In this document: piece after piece, positions 7,201 to 17,037 of the stretch | Position numbering within the stretch: the first letter of the stretch is position 1 | Layout of the letters: each line of letters starts with the position of its first letter | Source: Gemmatimonadota bacterium | GTDB taxonomy: Bacteria > Gemmatimonadota > Gemmatimonadetes > Palauibacterales > Palauibacteraceae | Reading direction: 5' to 3' | Assembly (NCBI GenBank): GCA_020351855.1 | Contig: CP070670.1 | Location: forward strand, 2,748,473 to 2,796,149 | DNA length: 47,677 nucleotides | Translations under genes and position numbers: made by a program | The notes under the pieces: model-generated | Databases searched by the model: none | What the model was told of the DNA's origin: nothing | What the model saw: only the letters and a program-made list of their open reading frames with translations

Positions 7201-8123
7201 ACGCCGCCGTCTCGGTGCGCGGCCTGAGCAAGCGCTTCGGCGCGTTCGTCGCGGTGGACCGGGTGTCCTTCGAAATCGGCGAGGGCGAGGTCTTCGGCTT
7301 CCTCGGGCCGAACGGTGCCGGAAAGACCACCACGATCAAGATGCTCACGGGCCTGCTCGATCCGACATCCGGAGAGGCACGGATCGCGGGACTCGACGTC
7401 GTCGGGGACCGGTGGGCGCTGAAGTCCCGGATCGGGTACATGTCCCAGCTCTTCTCCCTGTACGGGGACCTCACCGTCGCGGAGAACATCGACCTGTTTG
7501 CCGGGCTCTACGGCGTGAGGGGGCGCCGCCGCGAAGAGCGCAGAGCCTGGATTCTCGAGATGGCCGGGCTGGCCGGGCAGGCCGGCCGCCTCACCGCGGA
7601 GCTTCCCCTGGGTTTCAAGCAGCGGCTGGCGCTGGGCTGCGCGGTCATACACGGCCCGCCCGTCCTCTTTCTCGACGAGCCGACCTCCGGGGTCGACCCC
7701 ATCGCCCGCCGAAGCTTCTGGGACCTCATCTACGAGCTGTCGGGCCACGGCACGACGGTCATCGTGAGTACCCACTACATGGAGGAGGCGGAGTACTGCC
7801 ATCGGCTGGCCCTCATGAACCGGGGCTGCCTCATCGCGCTGGACCGTCCCGCGGTGCTCCGCGCGTCCATGAGCGAGCCGCTGCTGGAGTTGAGGACGGA
7901 AGACCCGGCCCGTGCAGTGGAGGCGGTGCGCAGCCTTCCCGGGGTCACGGAAGCGTCGATGTACGGCCGGCGACTGCACGTCCTGGTGAAGGATGAGGAG
8001 CGTGCGCGCCCCGCCCTGGCCGAGGCCCTGCGCGCAGCGGGGCTGGAGATCCGCTCGATCCGGCGAATCGAGCCCGCCCTGGAGGACGTCTTCGTCGCCA
8101 GGGTGCGGGCGGCGGGAGGCTAA
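7197..8123 (+). CDS. ABC transporter ATPase 2 (equivalent to the other half of YbhF)
   Basis: This second nucleotide-binding subunit has 308 residues, with Walker A GPNGAGKTT near residue 38, Q-loop SQLFSLYGDLTV, Walker B VLFLDEPTSGVD and an intact H-loop in STHYMEEAEY. The signature loop reads LPLGFKQRLAL instead of LSGGMKQ, so its LSGGQ motif is degenerate. The first ATPase has a good signature but no H-loop histidine, so the two proteins complement each other, as expected for an asymmetric heterodimer. In E. coli the two domains are fused in YbhF; here they are separate, overlapping genes (ATGA). The GTG of the first permease follows the stop by one base. Confidence 0.92.
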   Translation: MNAAVSVRGLSKRFGAFVAVDRVSFEIGEGEVFGFLGPNGAGKTTTIKMLTGLLDPTSGEARIAGLDVVGDRWALKSRIGYMSQLFSLYGDLTVAENIDLFAGLYGVRGRRREERRAWILEMAGLAGQAGRLTAELPLGFKQRLALGCAVIHGPPVLFLDEPTSGVDPIARRSFWDLIYELSGHGTTVIVSTHYMEEAEYCHRLALMNRGCLIALDRPAVLRASMSEPLLELRTEDPARAVEAVRSLPGVTEASMYGRRLHVLVKDEERARPALAEALRAAGLEIRSIRRIEPALEDVFVARVRAAGG

Positions 8124-8124
8124 G

Positions 8125-9237
8125 GTGAGCGGTCGCCGCCTGATGGCCGTCGCGCGCAAGGAGGTGATCCAGCTTCGGCGCGACCCGCGGAGCCTTGTTC
8201 TGGCGTTCCTGTTGCCCCTGCTGCTCGTCCTCATCTTCGCCTACGCGACCACCCTGGACGTGCGGGACGTCCGGCTGGGCGTGCTCGATCGGGACCGGAC
8301 GGCGGAGAGCCGGCTGCTCGTCGATGCATTCGAGGAATCGGGCTATTTCTCGGTTCGGCGCCATCTCGAACGCTACGGCGACGTCGATCGACTGCTCGTC
8401 GAGGGAAAGGTGAGCGCGGTTCTGGTGATCCCGCGTGACTTTGCAGTCGATCTCGCAGCCGGCCGTGCCGCGCCGGTCCAGCTTCTGCTGGATGGCAGCG
8501 ATGCGAACACGGCCACGATCGCCCTCGGTTACGCGGATGCGATCACGGCGGGCTTCGCCGCGGATGCCGGGCGGGCGGGCGCCCTCCGCCCTCCCGTCGA
8601 AGCCGACGCGAGGGTCTGGTACAACGAGACGCTCGAGAGCCGGAACATGATCGTGCCCGGCCTGATCGCGGTTCTCATGTCGATCATCGCCGCCATGCTG
8701 ACCTCGCTGACGATCGCCCGCGAGTGGGAGCGCGGCACGATGGAGCAGCTCGTCGCCACGCCGGTCCACCGCCTGGAGGTCGTGTTCGGAAAGCTGCTTC
8801 CGTACATCGGAATCGGGCTGGTGGACGTCGCGCTTGCCAGCCTGGTGAGCATGCTTCTGTTCGACGTCCCCCTGCGCGGCAGCGTTCCCTTTCTCTTGGG
8901 GACGACGCTGCTCTTCCTGCTCGGTGCGCAGGGGCTCGGCATCTTCCTCTCGGCGGCGCTCCGTTCGCAGGTGCTCGCCACCCAGGCGGCCATCATGGTG
9001 ACGTACCTGCCGGCGCTCCTGCTCTCCGGCTTCATCTTCGCCATCGCGAACATGCCCTCCGTGCTCCGGCTGCTGTCCTACGTCGTGCCGGCCCGCTACT
9101 ACATCGAGATCGCGCGCGGCGTGTTCCTCAAGGGGGTGGGCCCGGACGCCCTTGCCGGGGCGACGATCGGGCTCGCTCTCTACTCGCTCCTCGGCATCGG
9201 CCTGGCCGTTCGAGCCTTCCGGAAGGAGATCGCGTGA
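8125..9237 (+). CDS. ABC-2 type permease 1 (YbhS-like)
   Basis: The 370-residue inner-membrane protein starts with a cytoplasmic coupling segment (ARKEVIQLRRDPRS) and one membrane helix (about residues 25-45). An extracytoplasmic domain of about 140 residues follows, with VRLGVLDRDRTAESR and LLLDGSDANTA. Five more membrane helices fill the last 200 residues. This is the layout of ABC2_membrane_3 drug-export permeases. The GTG at 8125 was chosen because GGGAGG (8114-8119) precedes it at a good distance; an ATG at 8143 is the alternative. Its stop overlaps the GTG of the second permease (GTGA at 9234). The two permeases share architecture and short motifs, which suggests an old duplication and a heterodimeric channel. 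Confidence 0.9.
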   Translation: MSGRRLMAVARKEVIQLRRDPRSLVLAFLLPLLLVLIFAYATTLDVRDVRLGVLDRDRTAESRLLVDAFEESGYFSVRRHLERYGDVDRLLVEGKVSAVLVIPRDFAVDLAAGRAAPVQLLLDGSDANTATIALGYADAITAGFAADAGRAGALRPPVEADARVWYNETLESRNMIVPGLIAVLMSIIAAMLTSLTIAREWERGTMEQLVATPVHRLEVVFGKLLPYIGIGLVDVALASLVSMLLFDVPLRGSVPFLLGTTLLFLLGAQGLGIFLSAALRSQVLATQAAIMVTYLPALLLSGFIFAIANMPSVLRLLSYVVPARYYIEIARGVFLKGVGPDALAGATIGLALYSLLGIGLAVRAFRKEIA

Positions 9238-10355
9238 CCCGGCTCTCGCCGTTCCGTATTGGACAGATCGTCCGGAAGGAGGTCCGGCAACTCTTCCGGG
9301 ACCCGCGGTCCAGGCCCATCCTCTTCGTGGCCCCGCTCATCCAGCTTCTGCTGTTCGGCTACGCCGTGAACACGGACGTGCGGAACACCCCCATGGCCGT
9401 GCTGGATCACGACCGCTCGGCTGCCTCGCGAAGGCTGATCGACGCGATGGAGGCCGCCGGCTACTTCGACGTCGTGCATGCGGCCGATCGATCGGCGGAG
9501 CTGGTCGAGTACCTGGATCGCGGCCGGGCCACGGTCGTGCTGGAGATCCCGCCCCGCTTCGGCCGGGACCTCGCGGCCGGACAGCCCGCCCGCATCCAGC
9601 TGCTGCTCGATGGAACCGACTCCAACACCGGCACGGTCGCTCTCGGCTACGCGCGCCGCATCGTTCTGGCCTTCGGACTCGAGGAGGGCGGACGGCTGGA
9701 GCTCCTCGAGGCGGGACCGAGGCTGGAACCGCGTGCCTGGTTCAATCCGGCACTGGAGAGCCGCACGTACAACGTTCCCGGCGTCATCGGAATCCTCCTC
9801 ACGCTGATGTGTCTGCTGCTCACCGCCTTCAGCGTCGTGCGCGAGCGCGAGCTCGGTACGCTCGACCAGCTGAGGGTGAGTCCGGTGAGGCCCGCCGAGT
9901 TGATCCTGGGCAAAACGATCCCGGTGACGATCGTGGCGCTCGTCGATCTCGCCCTCATCACCGCGGTCGCCAGGGTCTGGTTCGGAATCCCCTTCCGGGG
10001 CTCGCTGATGGTCCTGCTGGTCGTCAGCCTTCTGTTCATCATTAGCGGGCTCGCCGCCGGGCTCCTGATCTCGACGGTGTCGAAGACGCAGCAGGAGGCG
10101 TTCCTCACCATGTATCTGGTGCTGCTGCCCTCGATCATGTTCTCCGGCTTCTTCTTCCCGATCCACTCCATGCCCGAGCTGTTCCAGTGGCTCAGCTATA
10201 TCAATCCGCTGCGCTACTTCATGGAGATCGTCCGAGCTCTCTTCCTGAAGGGCGCCGGTGCGGCCGAGCTCTGGCCCCAGTTCGGGGCGCTGCTCCTGAT
10301 CGGCATGGTCGCGCTGGGGTGGGCCATTCGCCGGTTCGCACGCAGCATCGCCTGA
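9234..10355 (+). CDS. ABC-2 type permease 2 (YbhR-like)
   Basis: This 373-residue permease is the partner of the one upstream and has the same layout: a coupling segment VRKEVRQLFRDPRSR, a first membrane helix, a large extracytoplasmic domain (MAVLDHDRSAASRR, LLLDGTDSNTG), and five helices in the C-terminal half, including the motif SGFFFPIHSMP. It begins with a GTG overlapping the previous stop and is the last gene of the export operon. The next gene, uvrA, begins about 76 bases downstream behind a weak inverted repeat. The exported compound is unknown; cephalosporins and other drugs reported for E. coli YbhFSR are only a guide. Confidence 0.9.
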   Translation: MTRLSPFRIGQIVRKEVRQLFRDPRSRPILFVAPLIQLLLFGYAVNTDVRNTPMAVLDHDRSAASRRLIDAMEAAGYFDVVHAADRSAELVEYLDRGRATVVLEIPPRFGRDLAAGQPARIQLLLDGTDSNTGTVALGYARRIVLAFGLEEGGRLELLEAGPRLEPRAWFNPALESRTYNVPGVIGILLTLMCLLLTAFSVVRERELGTLDQLRVSPVRPAELILGKTIPVTIVALVDLALITAVARVWFGIPFRGSLMVLLVVSLLFIISGLAAGLLISTVSKTQQEAFLTMYLVLLPSIMFSGFFFPIHSMPELFQWLSYINPLRYFMEIVRALFLKGAGAAELWPQFGALLLIGMVALGWAIRRFARSIA

Positions 10356-10357
10356 TC

Positions 10358-10401
10358 GGCCCGCCGGGCGAGCACCCTTGGCCCGGAACGGCTGGCGGGC
10401 C
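10358..10401. repeat. Imperfect hairpin between the export operon and uvrA
   Basis: GGCCCGCC (10358-10365) and GGCGGGCC (10394-10401) can form an 8-bp stem around a 28-base loop. There is no T-run after it. It may mark the end of the export operon or lie in the uvrA leader. No LexA-like box was seen in this gap. Confidence 0.3.
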
Positions 10402-10431
10402 CATCATCGCCACATGGCTTATCAACGCCCC

Positions 10432-13314
10432 ATGAAGGAACCGATCCGTGTCCGGGGCGCCCGGCAGCACAACCTCAAGGGGATCGACGTCGAGATTCCT
10501 CGGGGAAGCCTCACCCTGATCACGGGGCCATCCGGGTCGGGCAAGTCGAGCCTCGCCTTCGACACGATCTACGCGGAGGGGCAGCGCCGGTACGTCGAAT
10601 CGCTCTCCACCTACGCCAAGCAGTTCCTGGAGCGAATGGAGAAGCCCGCGGTGGACTGGATCGAGGGCGTCAGCCCGTCGGTCGCCATCGACCAGCGGAA
10701 CTCGGTGCAGAGCAGCCGCTCCACCGTGGGGACGATCAGCGAGGCATACGACTTCATGCGCCTCCTCTGGGCCCGCGTCGGCCGGACGGTTTGTCCCGGC
10801 TGCCAGACGGAGGTGCAGCCCGACACCGTGGCATCCGCGGCGGACCGCATCCTGGCACTCGGGGCGGGACGACGCGTGTACGTGGCCTTTCCCTTTCGCT
10901 TCAGCGACCGCGTCTCGGCCGAGCTCGCGGTCGCCAACCTGCTCGCCCAGGGTTATCTGCGTGTGATCGTGGACGGCAGGGAGACGTACCTGCCCGATCT
11001 CGGGCCGGAAGGACAACCGGCCGACCGGCTGCTCGGCGAGGAGCGCGAGCTGCTCGTCCTCGTGGATCGACTTCGCGTCGATGCGGGGGAGCGGGAGCGG
11101 CTCACCGACTCGCTGGCAGCCGCCTTCGCCGAGGGGGAGGGACATGCCCTGGCGCTCGTCCTCGAGCGGACGAGCGAAGGGGATGCTCTGCAGATCGAAC
11201 GAAGGCTCTCGTTCAGCGAGGCGTACCGGTGCCCCGACTGCGGCCGCGATTTTCCGGTGCCGGGCCCCCTCCTGTTCAGCTTCAACAACCCGGCCGGCGC
11301 GTGTCCGGAGTGCAACGGCTTCGGCGCCACCCTGGAGTACGATCCGGGGCTCATCGTGCCCGATCCCGGCCGTAGCCTGCAGGACGGGGCGATCGACCCA
11401 TGGACGAAGCCCCGCTACCGGCGGGAGCGCGCCGAGCTCGAAGCCTACGCCCGACGGCAAGGCATCGATGCCGAGCGGCCGTGGCGGGACCTTCCGGACG
11501 GGCTGCGCAACGATCTGCTGCACGGCAATCGGGAGTTCCAGGGCGTGCTGCCCTTCCTGCGCTCTCGCGAGCGGAAGCGCTACAAGCCGTACATTCGGGT
11601 CTTTCTGCGCCAGTACCAGCTGCCCCGCGCCTGCGGGAGCTGCGGCGGCACGCGCCTCCGTCCCGAGGCGCTGAACGTCCGGCTGGGAGGCCTGCACATT
11701 GCGGAGGCCGCCGGGCTGGGAGTGGCGGCTCTCCATCGGTGGTTGAGCGCTCTGCGGCTGAGTCCGTTCGAGCTGGGGATCGGCCGCACGGTGCTGCGCG
11801 AGCTCGACGACCGCCTCCGGTTCATGAACGAGGTCGGCCTCGGCTATCTCACCCTGGAGCGTCAGGCTCGTACGCTGTCCGGGGGCGAGATGCAGAGACT
11901 GCGGCTGGCCAGCGCTCTCGCGAGCCACCTCGTCGACACGCTGTACGTCCTGGACGAGCCGACGATCGGGCTGCATCCCCGGGACGTGGAACGGTTCCTC
12001 GGAGTCGCCGGCAGGCTGCGGGACCTGGGCAATACGGTTCTGGTGGTCGAGCATGATCCGGCTGTCCTCTCCGCGGCGGACAGGATCCTTGAGCTCGGCC
12101 CAGGCTCCGGCGAGGGTGGTGGGGAGCTCGTCTTCGAGGGGAGCTGGGCTTCTCTCCTGGCGTCCGGCACGCTCACGGGCCGCGCCCTCCGGGCTCCGTT
12201 CAGTCCGCCTGCCAAGAGAAGATCGCCCCGGGGGGCATTGAGCTTGCGCGGGGGCCGGCTGCACAACCTGCGGGGAATCGACGTGGATCTGCCGCTCGGG
12301 GTGCTGACCGTCGTGACCGGGGTCTCGGGCTCCGGCAAGTCGACGCTGGTGCACGACCTTCTGTACCGCGCCCTCGAGCGGGAGCTGAGACGAACGAGCT
12401 CGGCCAAGCTTCACCTCGGCGAACGCATCGGGAGCTACGACTCGCTGGAGGGCACATCGGCGCTCGACGATGTCGTGCTGGTCGATCAGGCGCCGATCGG
12501 CCGGACTCCCCGATCCAATCCGGTGACGTACATCAAGGCGTTCGACGAAATCCGGCGTCTGCTTGCCGACCAGCCGCTCGCGCGACGTCGCGGGTACGGC
12601 CCGCGCGACTTCAGCTTCAACACACCGGGAGGACGGTGCGAGGCTTGCAAGGGGGCAGGCCAGGAGCTCGTGGAAATGGTGTTCCTGGCCGACGTGGCCC
12701 TCGAATGCGAGGTGTGCCGCGGATCGCGCTATCGAGCGGAGATCCTCGAGGTACCCTACCGCGGCCTGAACATCCGGCAGATCCTCGAGCTGACCGTCGA
12801 TCAGGCGATCCGCTTCTTCCTCCGCCAGGACAAGATCGGCGAGCGGCTCTGGCAACTGCAGCGGGTAGGTCTCGGCTACCTGCGTCTCGGCCAGCCCGCC
12901 ACGACCCTGTCCGGCGGCGAAGCCCAGCGGCTCAAGGTGGCGCGGGAGCTGGCCGCCAACCGCGCCGTGGCCAGGCGACTGTACATCCTCGATGAGCCCA
13001 CGGTCGGTCTCGGCGTGAGCGAGGTCGGGCGGCTGGTCGATGTCCTGAACGAGCTCGTGGAGGCGGGAGGGTCGGTGCTCGTTGTCGAGCACAACCTGGA
13101 GGTGATCGCCCGCGCCGACTGGGTGATCGACCTCGGACCCGAGGCGGCGGAAGGGGGAGGGAGGTTGGTGGCCACCGGGCCGCCGGAGCGGATCGCCGCT
13201 GCCGAGGGATCCCACACGGGGCGCTATCTCCGGTTGTTCCTCGAGGCCCGCCGCCTTCCCTCAGCCGCCGGCGCCGCGGCGGCGGGAGGGCCGCACGGAG
13301 AGCGGGCCGTTTGA
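10432..13314 (+). CDS. uvrA: UvrA-family excinuclease ATPase
   Basis: This 960-residue protein is a UvrA, the damage-recognition ATPase of nucleotide excision repair, or a close paralog. The first ATPase has Walker A GPSGSGKSS (about residue 32), a zinc site CPDC...CPEC around residues 265-290, signature LSGGEMQRL and Walker B YVLDEPTIGLHPRD. The second has GVSGSGKST (about 630), a zinc site CEAC...CEVC around residues 740-765, signature LSGGEAQRL and Walker B YILDEPTVGL. After the second Walker B the usual GLH reads GLG. GPSGSGKSS instead of GLSGSGKSS also hints at a paralog subclass. The start is uncertain: ATGs at 10432 and 10414 both lack a ribosome-binding site; 10432 fits the family's N-terminus. 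The stop overlaps a TTG of the next gene. Confidence 0.9.
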   Translation: MKEPIRVRGARQHNLKGIDVEIPRGSLTLITGPSGSGKSSLAFDTIYAEGQRRYVESLSTYAKQFLERMEKPAVDWIEGVSPSVAIDQRNSVQSSRSTVGTISEAYDFMRLLWARVGRTVCPGCQTEVQPDTVASAADRILALGAGRRVYVAFPFRFSDRVSAELAVANLLAQGYLRVIVDGRETYLPDLGPEGQPADRLLGEERELLVLVDRLRVDAGERERLTDSLAAAFAEGEGHALALVLERTSEGDALQIERRLSFSEAYRCPDCGRDFPVPGPLLFSFNNPAGACPECNGFGATLEYDPGLIVPDPGRSLQDGAIDPWTKPRYRRERAELEAYARRQGIDAERPWRDLPDGLRNDLLHGNREFQGVLPFLRSRERKRYKPYIRVFLRQYQLPRACGSCGGTRLRPEALNVRLGGLHIAEAAGLGVAALHRWLSALRLSPFELGIGRTVLRELDDRLRFMNEVGLGYLTLERQARTLSGGEMQRLRLASALASHLVDTLYVLDEPTIGLHPRDVERFLGVAGRLRDLGNTVLVVEHDPAVLSAADRILELGPGSGEGGGELVFEGSWASLLASGTLTGRALRAPFSPPAKRRSPRGALSLRGGRLHNLRGIDVDLPLGVLTVVTGVSGSGKSTLVHDLLYRALERELRRTSSAKLHLGERIGSYDSLEGTSALDDVVLVDQAPIGRTPRSNPVTYIKAFDEIRRLLADQPLARRRGYGPRDFSFNTPGGRCEACKGAGQELVEMVFLADVALECEVCRGSRYRAEILEVPYRGLNIRQILELTVDQAIRFFLRQDKIGERLWQLQRVGLGYLRLGQPATTLSGGEAQRLKVARELAANRAVARRLYILDEPTVGLGVSEVGRLVDVLNELVEAGGSVLVVEHNLEVIARADWVIDLGPEAAEGGGRLVATGPPERIAAAEGSHTGRYLRLFLEARRLPSAAGAAAAGGPHGERAV

Positions 13315-14327
13315 GCCGCCCGCTGCTCTCGGTGCTGCTTCCTTGCCGGAACGCGGAGGAGCTGCTCGACGAGTGCATCGACAGCCTGCAATCCCAGACC
13401 CTCGGCGCCTACGAGGTCCTCGCCATCGACGACGGCTCGACGGACGGGACGCGCGAGCGCCTGGAAGGCTGGGTCCGGAACGACCGCCGGGTACGCTTGT
13501 TGGACCGGAGGGGGCTCGGGATCACGTCCGCGCTGCAGCAGGCCGCGGGCGAGGCGCGGACCGCGCTGCTGGCCCGCATGGATGCAGACGACATCGCCCA
13601 CCCCGAACGCTTCGAGCGGCAGTGGCGCTTTCTTCGCCGGCGGGCCGATGTCGCGGCCTGCGGAACCGGGGTCCGCTACGTTCCACGCGCGAGCGTGGGT
13701 ACGGGCTATCGACGCTACGAGGAGTGGATCAACGCACTCAGACAGCCCGAGGATCTGGAGCGTGACCTGTTCGTCGAGTGTCCGATCGCGCATCCCACGC
13801 TGGTCGTGCGCGCGGCCGCGTTTCGAGCGGTCGGCGGTTACAGAGAGCGGGGGTGGCCGGAGGACTATGACCTGGTGCTGCGGTTGCACCGAGCCGGCTA
13901 CCGCCTCGCCAACCTGTCCACGGTCCTGCTGAGCTGGCGAATCACGGCGGGCAGGCTGTCGATGCGATCGGAGCGGTACGCGCCTGCGGCGTTTCGCCGC
14001 TGCAAGGTGCACCACCTGCTGCGTGCCTATCTGCCTGCCGGACGTCCAATCGTGATCTGGGGCGCCGGACGGGTAGGGAAACCCCTGGCTGTAGAGCTGC
14101 TCAGGCACCGCGTTCAGCCGGTGGCCTTCGTGGACCTGGATCCCCGGAAGATCGGCCAGGTCATCCACGGCGCGGAGGTGTTGCCGCCCGACCGTCTGGC
14201 CGGTGGGGCGGGGGAGCGGCCGTTCGTGCTGGCTGCGGTCGGATCCCCCGGGGCCAGAGGGGAGATCCGCGATTCGCTCGGCGCGCTGGGCTTCAAGGAA
14301 CGCGCCGACTTCCTGGTGTTCGCCTGA
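13311..14327 (+). CDS. GT2 glycosyltransferase fused to a PglD-like nucleotide-binding domain
   Basis: The 338-residue protein has two parts. Residues 5-220 are a GT-A family 2 glycosyltransferase, with LLPCRNAEE, the nucleotide-sugar motif DDGSTDGT, the metal-binding region ARMDADDI and a late GWPEDYDLVLRL block holding the likely catalytic acidic residue. Residues 240-338 look like the N-terminal Rossmann-like domain of PglD-type sugar acyltransferases or NAD-binding enzymes: IWGAGRVGKPLA followed by PVAFVDLDPRKIG, ending with FVLAAVGSPGAR. The acyltransferase hexapeptide repeats are absent. The start is a TTG at 13311 that overlaps the UvrA stop, so its translation is probably coupled to uvrA. 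The sugar and acceptor are unknown. Confidence 0.8.
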   Translation: MSRPLLSVLLPCRNAEELLDECIDSLQSQTLGAYEVLAIDDGSTDGTRERLEGWVRNDRRVRLLDRRGLGITSALQQAAGEARTALLARMDADDIAHPERFERQWRFLRRRADVAACGTGVRYVPRASVGTGYRRYEEWINALRQPEDLERDLFVECPIAHPTLVVRAAAFRAVGGYRERGWPEDYDLVLRLHRAGYRLANLSTVLLSWRITAGRLSMRSERYAPAAFRRCKVHHLLRAYLPAGRPIVIWGAGRVGKPLAVELLRHRVQPVAFVDLDPRKIGQVIHGAEVLPPDRLAGGAGERPFVLAAVGSPGARGEIRDSLGALGFKERADFLVFA

Positions 14328-14539
14328 GCCTCTCGGGCCCCTCCTGCAGCCAGAAAAGTCCTCTTGGGGAGCGGGGTCAGCGGGCCTCCGGTCCGTTCGC
14401 GCGGCGCTCCGGCAGGCGTTAAATTTTGCCCCCGTCAGGTGCGGGCTCTCAAGGCCCGGCCGAACGTAGGAAGGGCTCGCTCGCAGAGGCCCCCGAAACC
14501 GGCATCCGTCCCCCGTTCATCCGCTGAAATCTGAGGGAC
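14328..14539. other. Non-coding gap upstream of gyrA
   Basis: No gene was found in these 212 bases. TAAATT at 14420-14425, in the only AT-rich patch, could be a -10 box, with a poor -35 (TTCGCG, 14396-14401). GAGGG just before the ATG at 14540 is the gyrA ribosome-binding site. Confidence 0.35.
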
Positions 14540-17032
14540 ATGGACAGAACCGAGAGTAGCGAGAGGATCGAGCCGCGCCTTCTCGAGGACGAGATGCGGG
14601 AGTCGTTCATCGACTATTCGATGAGCGTGATCGTACAGCGCGCCCTCCCGGATGTCCGTGACGGACTCAAGCCGGTCCACCGTCGCATCCTGTACGCCAT
14701 GCAGGAGGCCGGCCTCGCCCCGACCCGGCCGTACAAGAAGAGCGCGACCGTCGTCGGGGACGTGCTCGGCAAGTACCATCCGCACGGCGACAGCGCGGTC
14801 TACGATTCCCTGGTGCGGATGGCGCAGGACTTCTCGCTCCGCTACCCGCTCGTGGATGGACAGGGGAACTTCGGGTCGATCGACGGAGACAGCCCGGCGG
14901 CCTACCGCTACACGGAGGCCCGGCTCGAGCCGCTGGCGGTCGAACTGCTGGCCGACATCGATAAGGAAACGGTCGATTTCGCGCCCAACTTCGACGAGCG
15001 GCTGTCGGAGCCGACCGTGCTCCCGGCGCGCGTGCCCAACCTGCTAGTGAACGGATCCTCCGGCATCGCCGTCGGGATGGCCACCAACGTCCCACCCCAC
15101 AACCTGGGCGAGATCGTCGCGGCCTGCGAGCAGCTGATCGACGATCCCGAGTCGACGCTGGAGGACCTCCTCGAGCATGTCCTGGGGCCTGATTTTCCGA
15201 CCGGCGGTTTCATCTTCGGGACGCAGGGCATCCGCGAGGCGTACGAGACGGGCCGGGGCCGCATCGTGATGCGCGCCCGAGCGGAGGTCGAGGAGGCGCC
15301 CGGCGGCCGCGAGCGCATCGTCGTCACCGAGATCCCGTTCATGGTGAACAAGACGCGGATGATCGAGCAGATCGCGCACCTGGTACGCGATCGGCGAATC
15401 GAGGGGATCTCGGATCTGCGGGACGAGTCGGACCGGGACGGGATCCGTCTCGTCATCGAGGTAAAGCGCGACGCCGATCCTCGCATCATCCTGAACCAAC
15501 TCTTCAAGGGCACCCAGATGCAGTCCACCTTCGGGGTGATCATGCTCGCCCTGGTGGGCGGCATTCCGAAGGTGCTCTCGCTGAAGGAAACGCTCCGGCA
15601 CTTCATCGACCATCGCCACGAGGTCGTGGTGCGTCGGAGCACGTTCGAGCTACGCGTGGCGCGCGAGCGCGAGCACGTTCTCCAGGGCCTCAAGGTCGCC
15701 GTCGACAACATCGACGAGGTCGTCGAGATCATCAGGGGCTCGAAGGACACGTCCGAAGCGGGTGCGAAGCTGCGCGAGCGCTTCGAGCTCACGGAGCGGC
15801 AGTCGGACGCCATCCTGAACATGCGTCTGGCTCGCCTGACGGGACTTGAGACCGAGAAGCTCGAGGCCGAGATCCGGCAACTGACGGCCGAGATCGCGCG
15901 GCTCGAGGACCTGCTGGGCTCCGAGGGTCTCCGCATGGAGCTGATCAGGGAGGAGCTGGGCGCGCTGGCCGACCGGTATGCCGACCCCCGCCGCACCGAG
16001 ATCCTGGATGTGCCGGCCGACTTCACCGACGAGGACCTGATCGCCGAGGAAGACATGGTGATCACGGTGAGCCGGGCCGGCTACGTGAAGCGCATTCCCC
16101 CGGACGTGTATCGGCAGCAGAGGAGGGGCGGGCGCGGGATCGCTGGCATGGGCACGAGAGAGCACGATTGGGTGGAGCACCTCTACCTGGCGTCCTCGCA
16201 CGACTACCTGATGTGCTTCACCGAGAAAGGCCAGGTCTACTGGCTGAAGGTGTACGAAGTCCCGCGGGGCAGCCGCACCGCGCGAGGAAAGCCGATCGTC
16301 AACCTGCTCAACATCGGAGCCGATGAGACGATCGCCTCGATCGTGCCCGTGCGGGACTTCTCCCCGGACCGCTTCCTGATCTTTGCCACCCGCCAGGGTC
16401 TGGTGAAGAAGACGAGCCTGGCCGCCTACGCCAACGTGCGGTCGACGGGCATCAACGCGATCAACATCGTCGATGGAGACCGGCTCATCGATGTGCAGCT
16501 CAGCGACGGGACGAACGACATCGTCCTGGCCACCCGCCTGGGCATGGCGATCCGCTTCAGCGAAGACGACGTTCGCGAGATGGGCCGCACGACGCAGGGG
16601 GTAAAGGGAGTGGACCTGCGGGCCGACGACGCGGTCGTCGGCATGGTCGTCGTCCGCCGCGCCGCCACGCTCCTCACGGTGAGTGAGCGGGGCATGGGCA
16701 AGCGCACCTCCATCGACGAGTACCGCTCCCAACGACGGGGTGGCCGGGGGCTCATCAACCTGCGCATCACCGAGAAGACGGGCCGGGTGGTGGGGGTCAA
16801 GGAGGTCACCGACGCGGACGCCCTCATCCTCGTCACGCGGAATGGCGTGGTGAACCGGCAGCCGGCAGCCGAGATCCGGACGATCGGTCGGGCGACCCAA
16901 GGCGTTCGGCTTATCAGCCTGGACGAAGGGGACGCCGTGGTGGACGTGGCCCGTGTGCTGGGGGACCCGGAGGAGCCCGAGGCGCCGCAGGCCGCCGTCG
17001 CCGAGGCCGGCGAGACAGCCGAGACCGGCTAA
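14540..17032 (+). CDS. gyrA: DNA gyrase subunit A
   Basis: This 830-residue type II topoisomerase subunit cuts and rejoins DNA to introduce negative supercoils together with GyrB. The breakage-reunion domain covers about residues 8-490, with the catalytic tyrosine at Y124 (RYTEARL). At the quinolone-contact positions it carries Ser85 and Asp89 (HGDSAVYD), the same as drug-sensitive E. coli Ser83 and Asp87. The C-terminal beta-pinwheel contains the GyrA box QRRGGRGI near residue 525, which marks it as gyrase rather than ParC, and a second QRRGGRGL near 733. The start ATG has GAGGG upstream. A PLP enzyme gene begins five bases after the stop, and four more same-strand genes follow closely. Confidence 0.97.
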   Translation: MDRTESSERIEPRLLEDEMRESFIDYSMSVIVQRALPDVRDGLKPVHRRILYAMQEAGLAPTRPYKKSATVVGDVLGKYHPHGDSAVYDSLVRMAQDFSLRYPLVDGQGNFGSIDGDSPAAYRYTEARLEPLAVELLADIDKETVDFAPNFDERLSEPTVLPARVPNLLVNGSSGIAVGMATNVPPHNLGEIVAACEQLIDDPESTLEDLLEHVLGPDFPTGGFIFGTQGIREAYETGRGRIVMRARAEVEEAPGGRERIVVTEIPFMVNKTRMIEQIAHLVRDRRIEGISDLRDESDRDGIRLVIEVKRDADPRIILNQLFKGTQMQSTFGVIMLALVGGIPKVLSLKETLRHFIDHRHEVVVRRSTFELRVAREREHVLQGLKVAVDNIDEVVEIIRGSKDTSEAGAKLRERFELTERQSDAILNMRLARLTGLETEKLEAEIRQLTAEIARLEDLLGSEGLRMELIREELGALADRYADPRRTEILDVPADFTDEDLIAEEDMVITVSRAGYVKRIPPDVYRQQRRGGRGIAGMGTREHDWVEHLYLASSHDYLMCFTEKGQVYWLKVYEVPRGSRTARGKPIVNLLNIGADETIASIVPVRDFSPDRFLIFATRQGLVKKTSLAAYANVRSTGINAINIVDGDRLIDVQLSDGTNDIVLATRLGMAIRFSEDDVREMGRTTQGVKGVDLRADDAVVGMVVVRRAATLLTVSERGMGKRTSIDEYRSQRRGGRGLINLRITEKTGRVVGVKEVTDADALILVTRNGVVNRQPAAEIRTIGRATQGVRLISLDEGDAVVDVARVLGDPEEPEAPQAAVAEAGETAETG

Positions 17033-17037
17033 GCCAG

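Noticed and set aside
10219..13215. A 998-codon open frame on the minus strand opposite uvrA
   Set aside because: It is a mirror of a clearly conserved gene in very GC-rich DNA, where stop codons are rare on the opposite strand. Its product has no recognisable domain.
14328..14539. A promoter for gyrA at the TAAATT box
   Set aside because: Only four of six -10 positions match and the -35 is poor, so it is mentioned as a possibility but not listed as a promoter.
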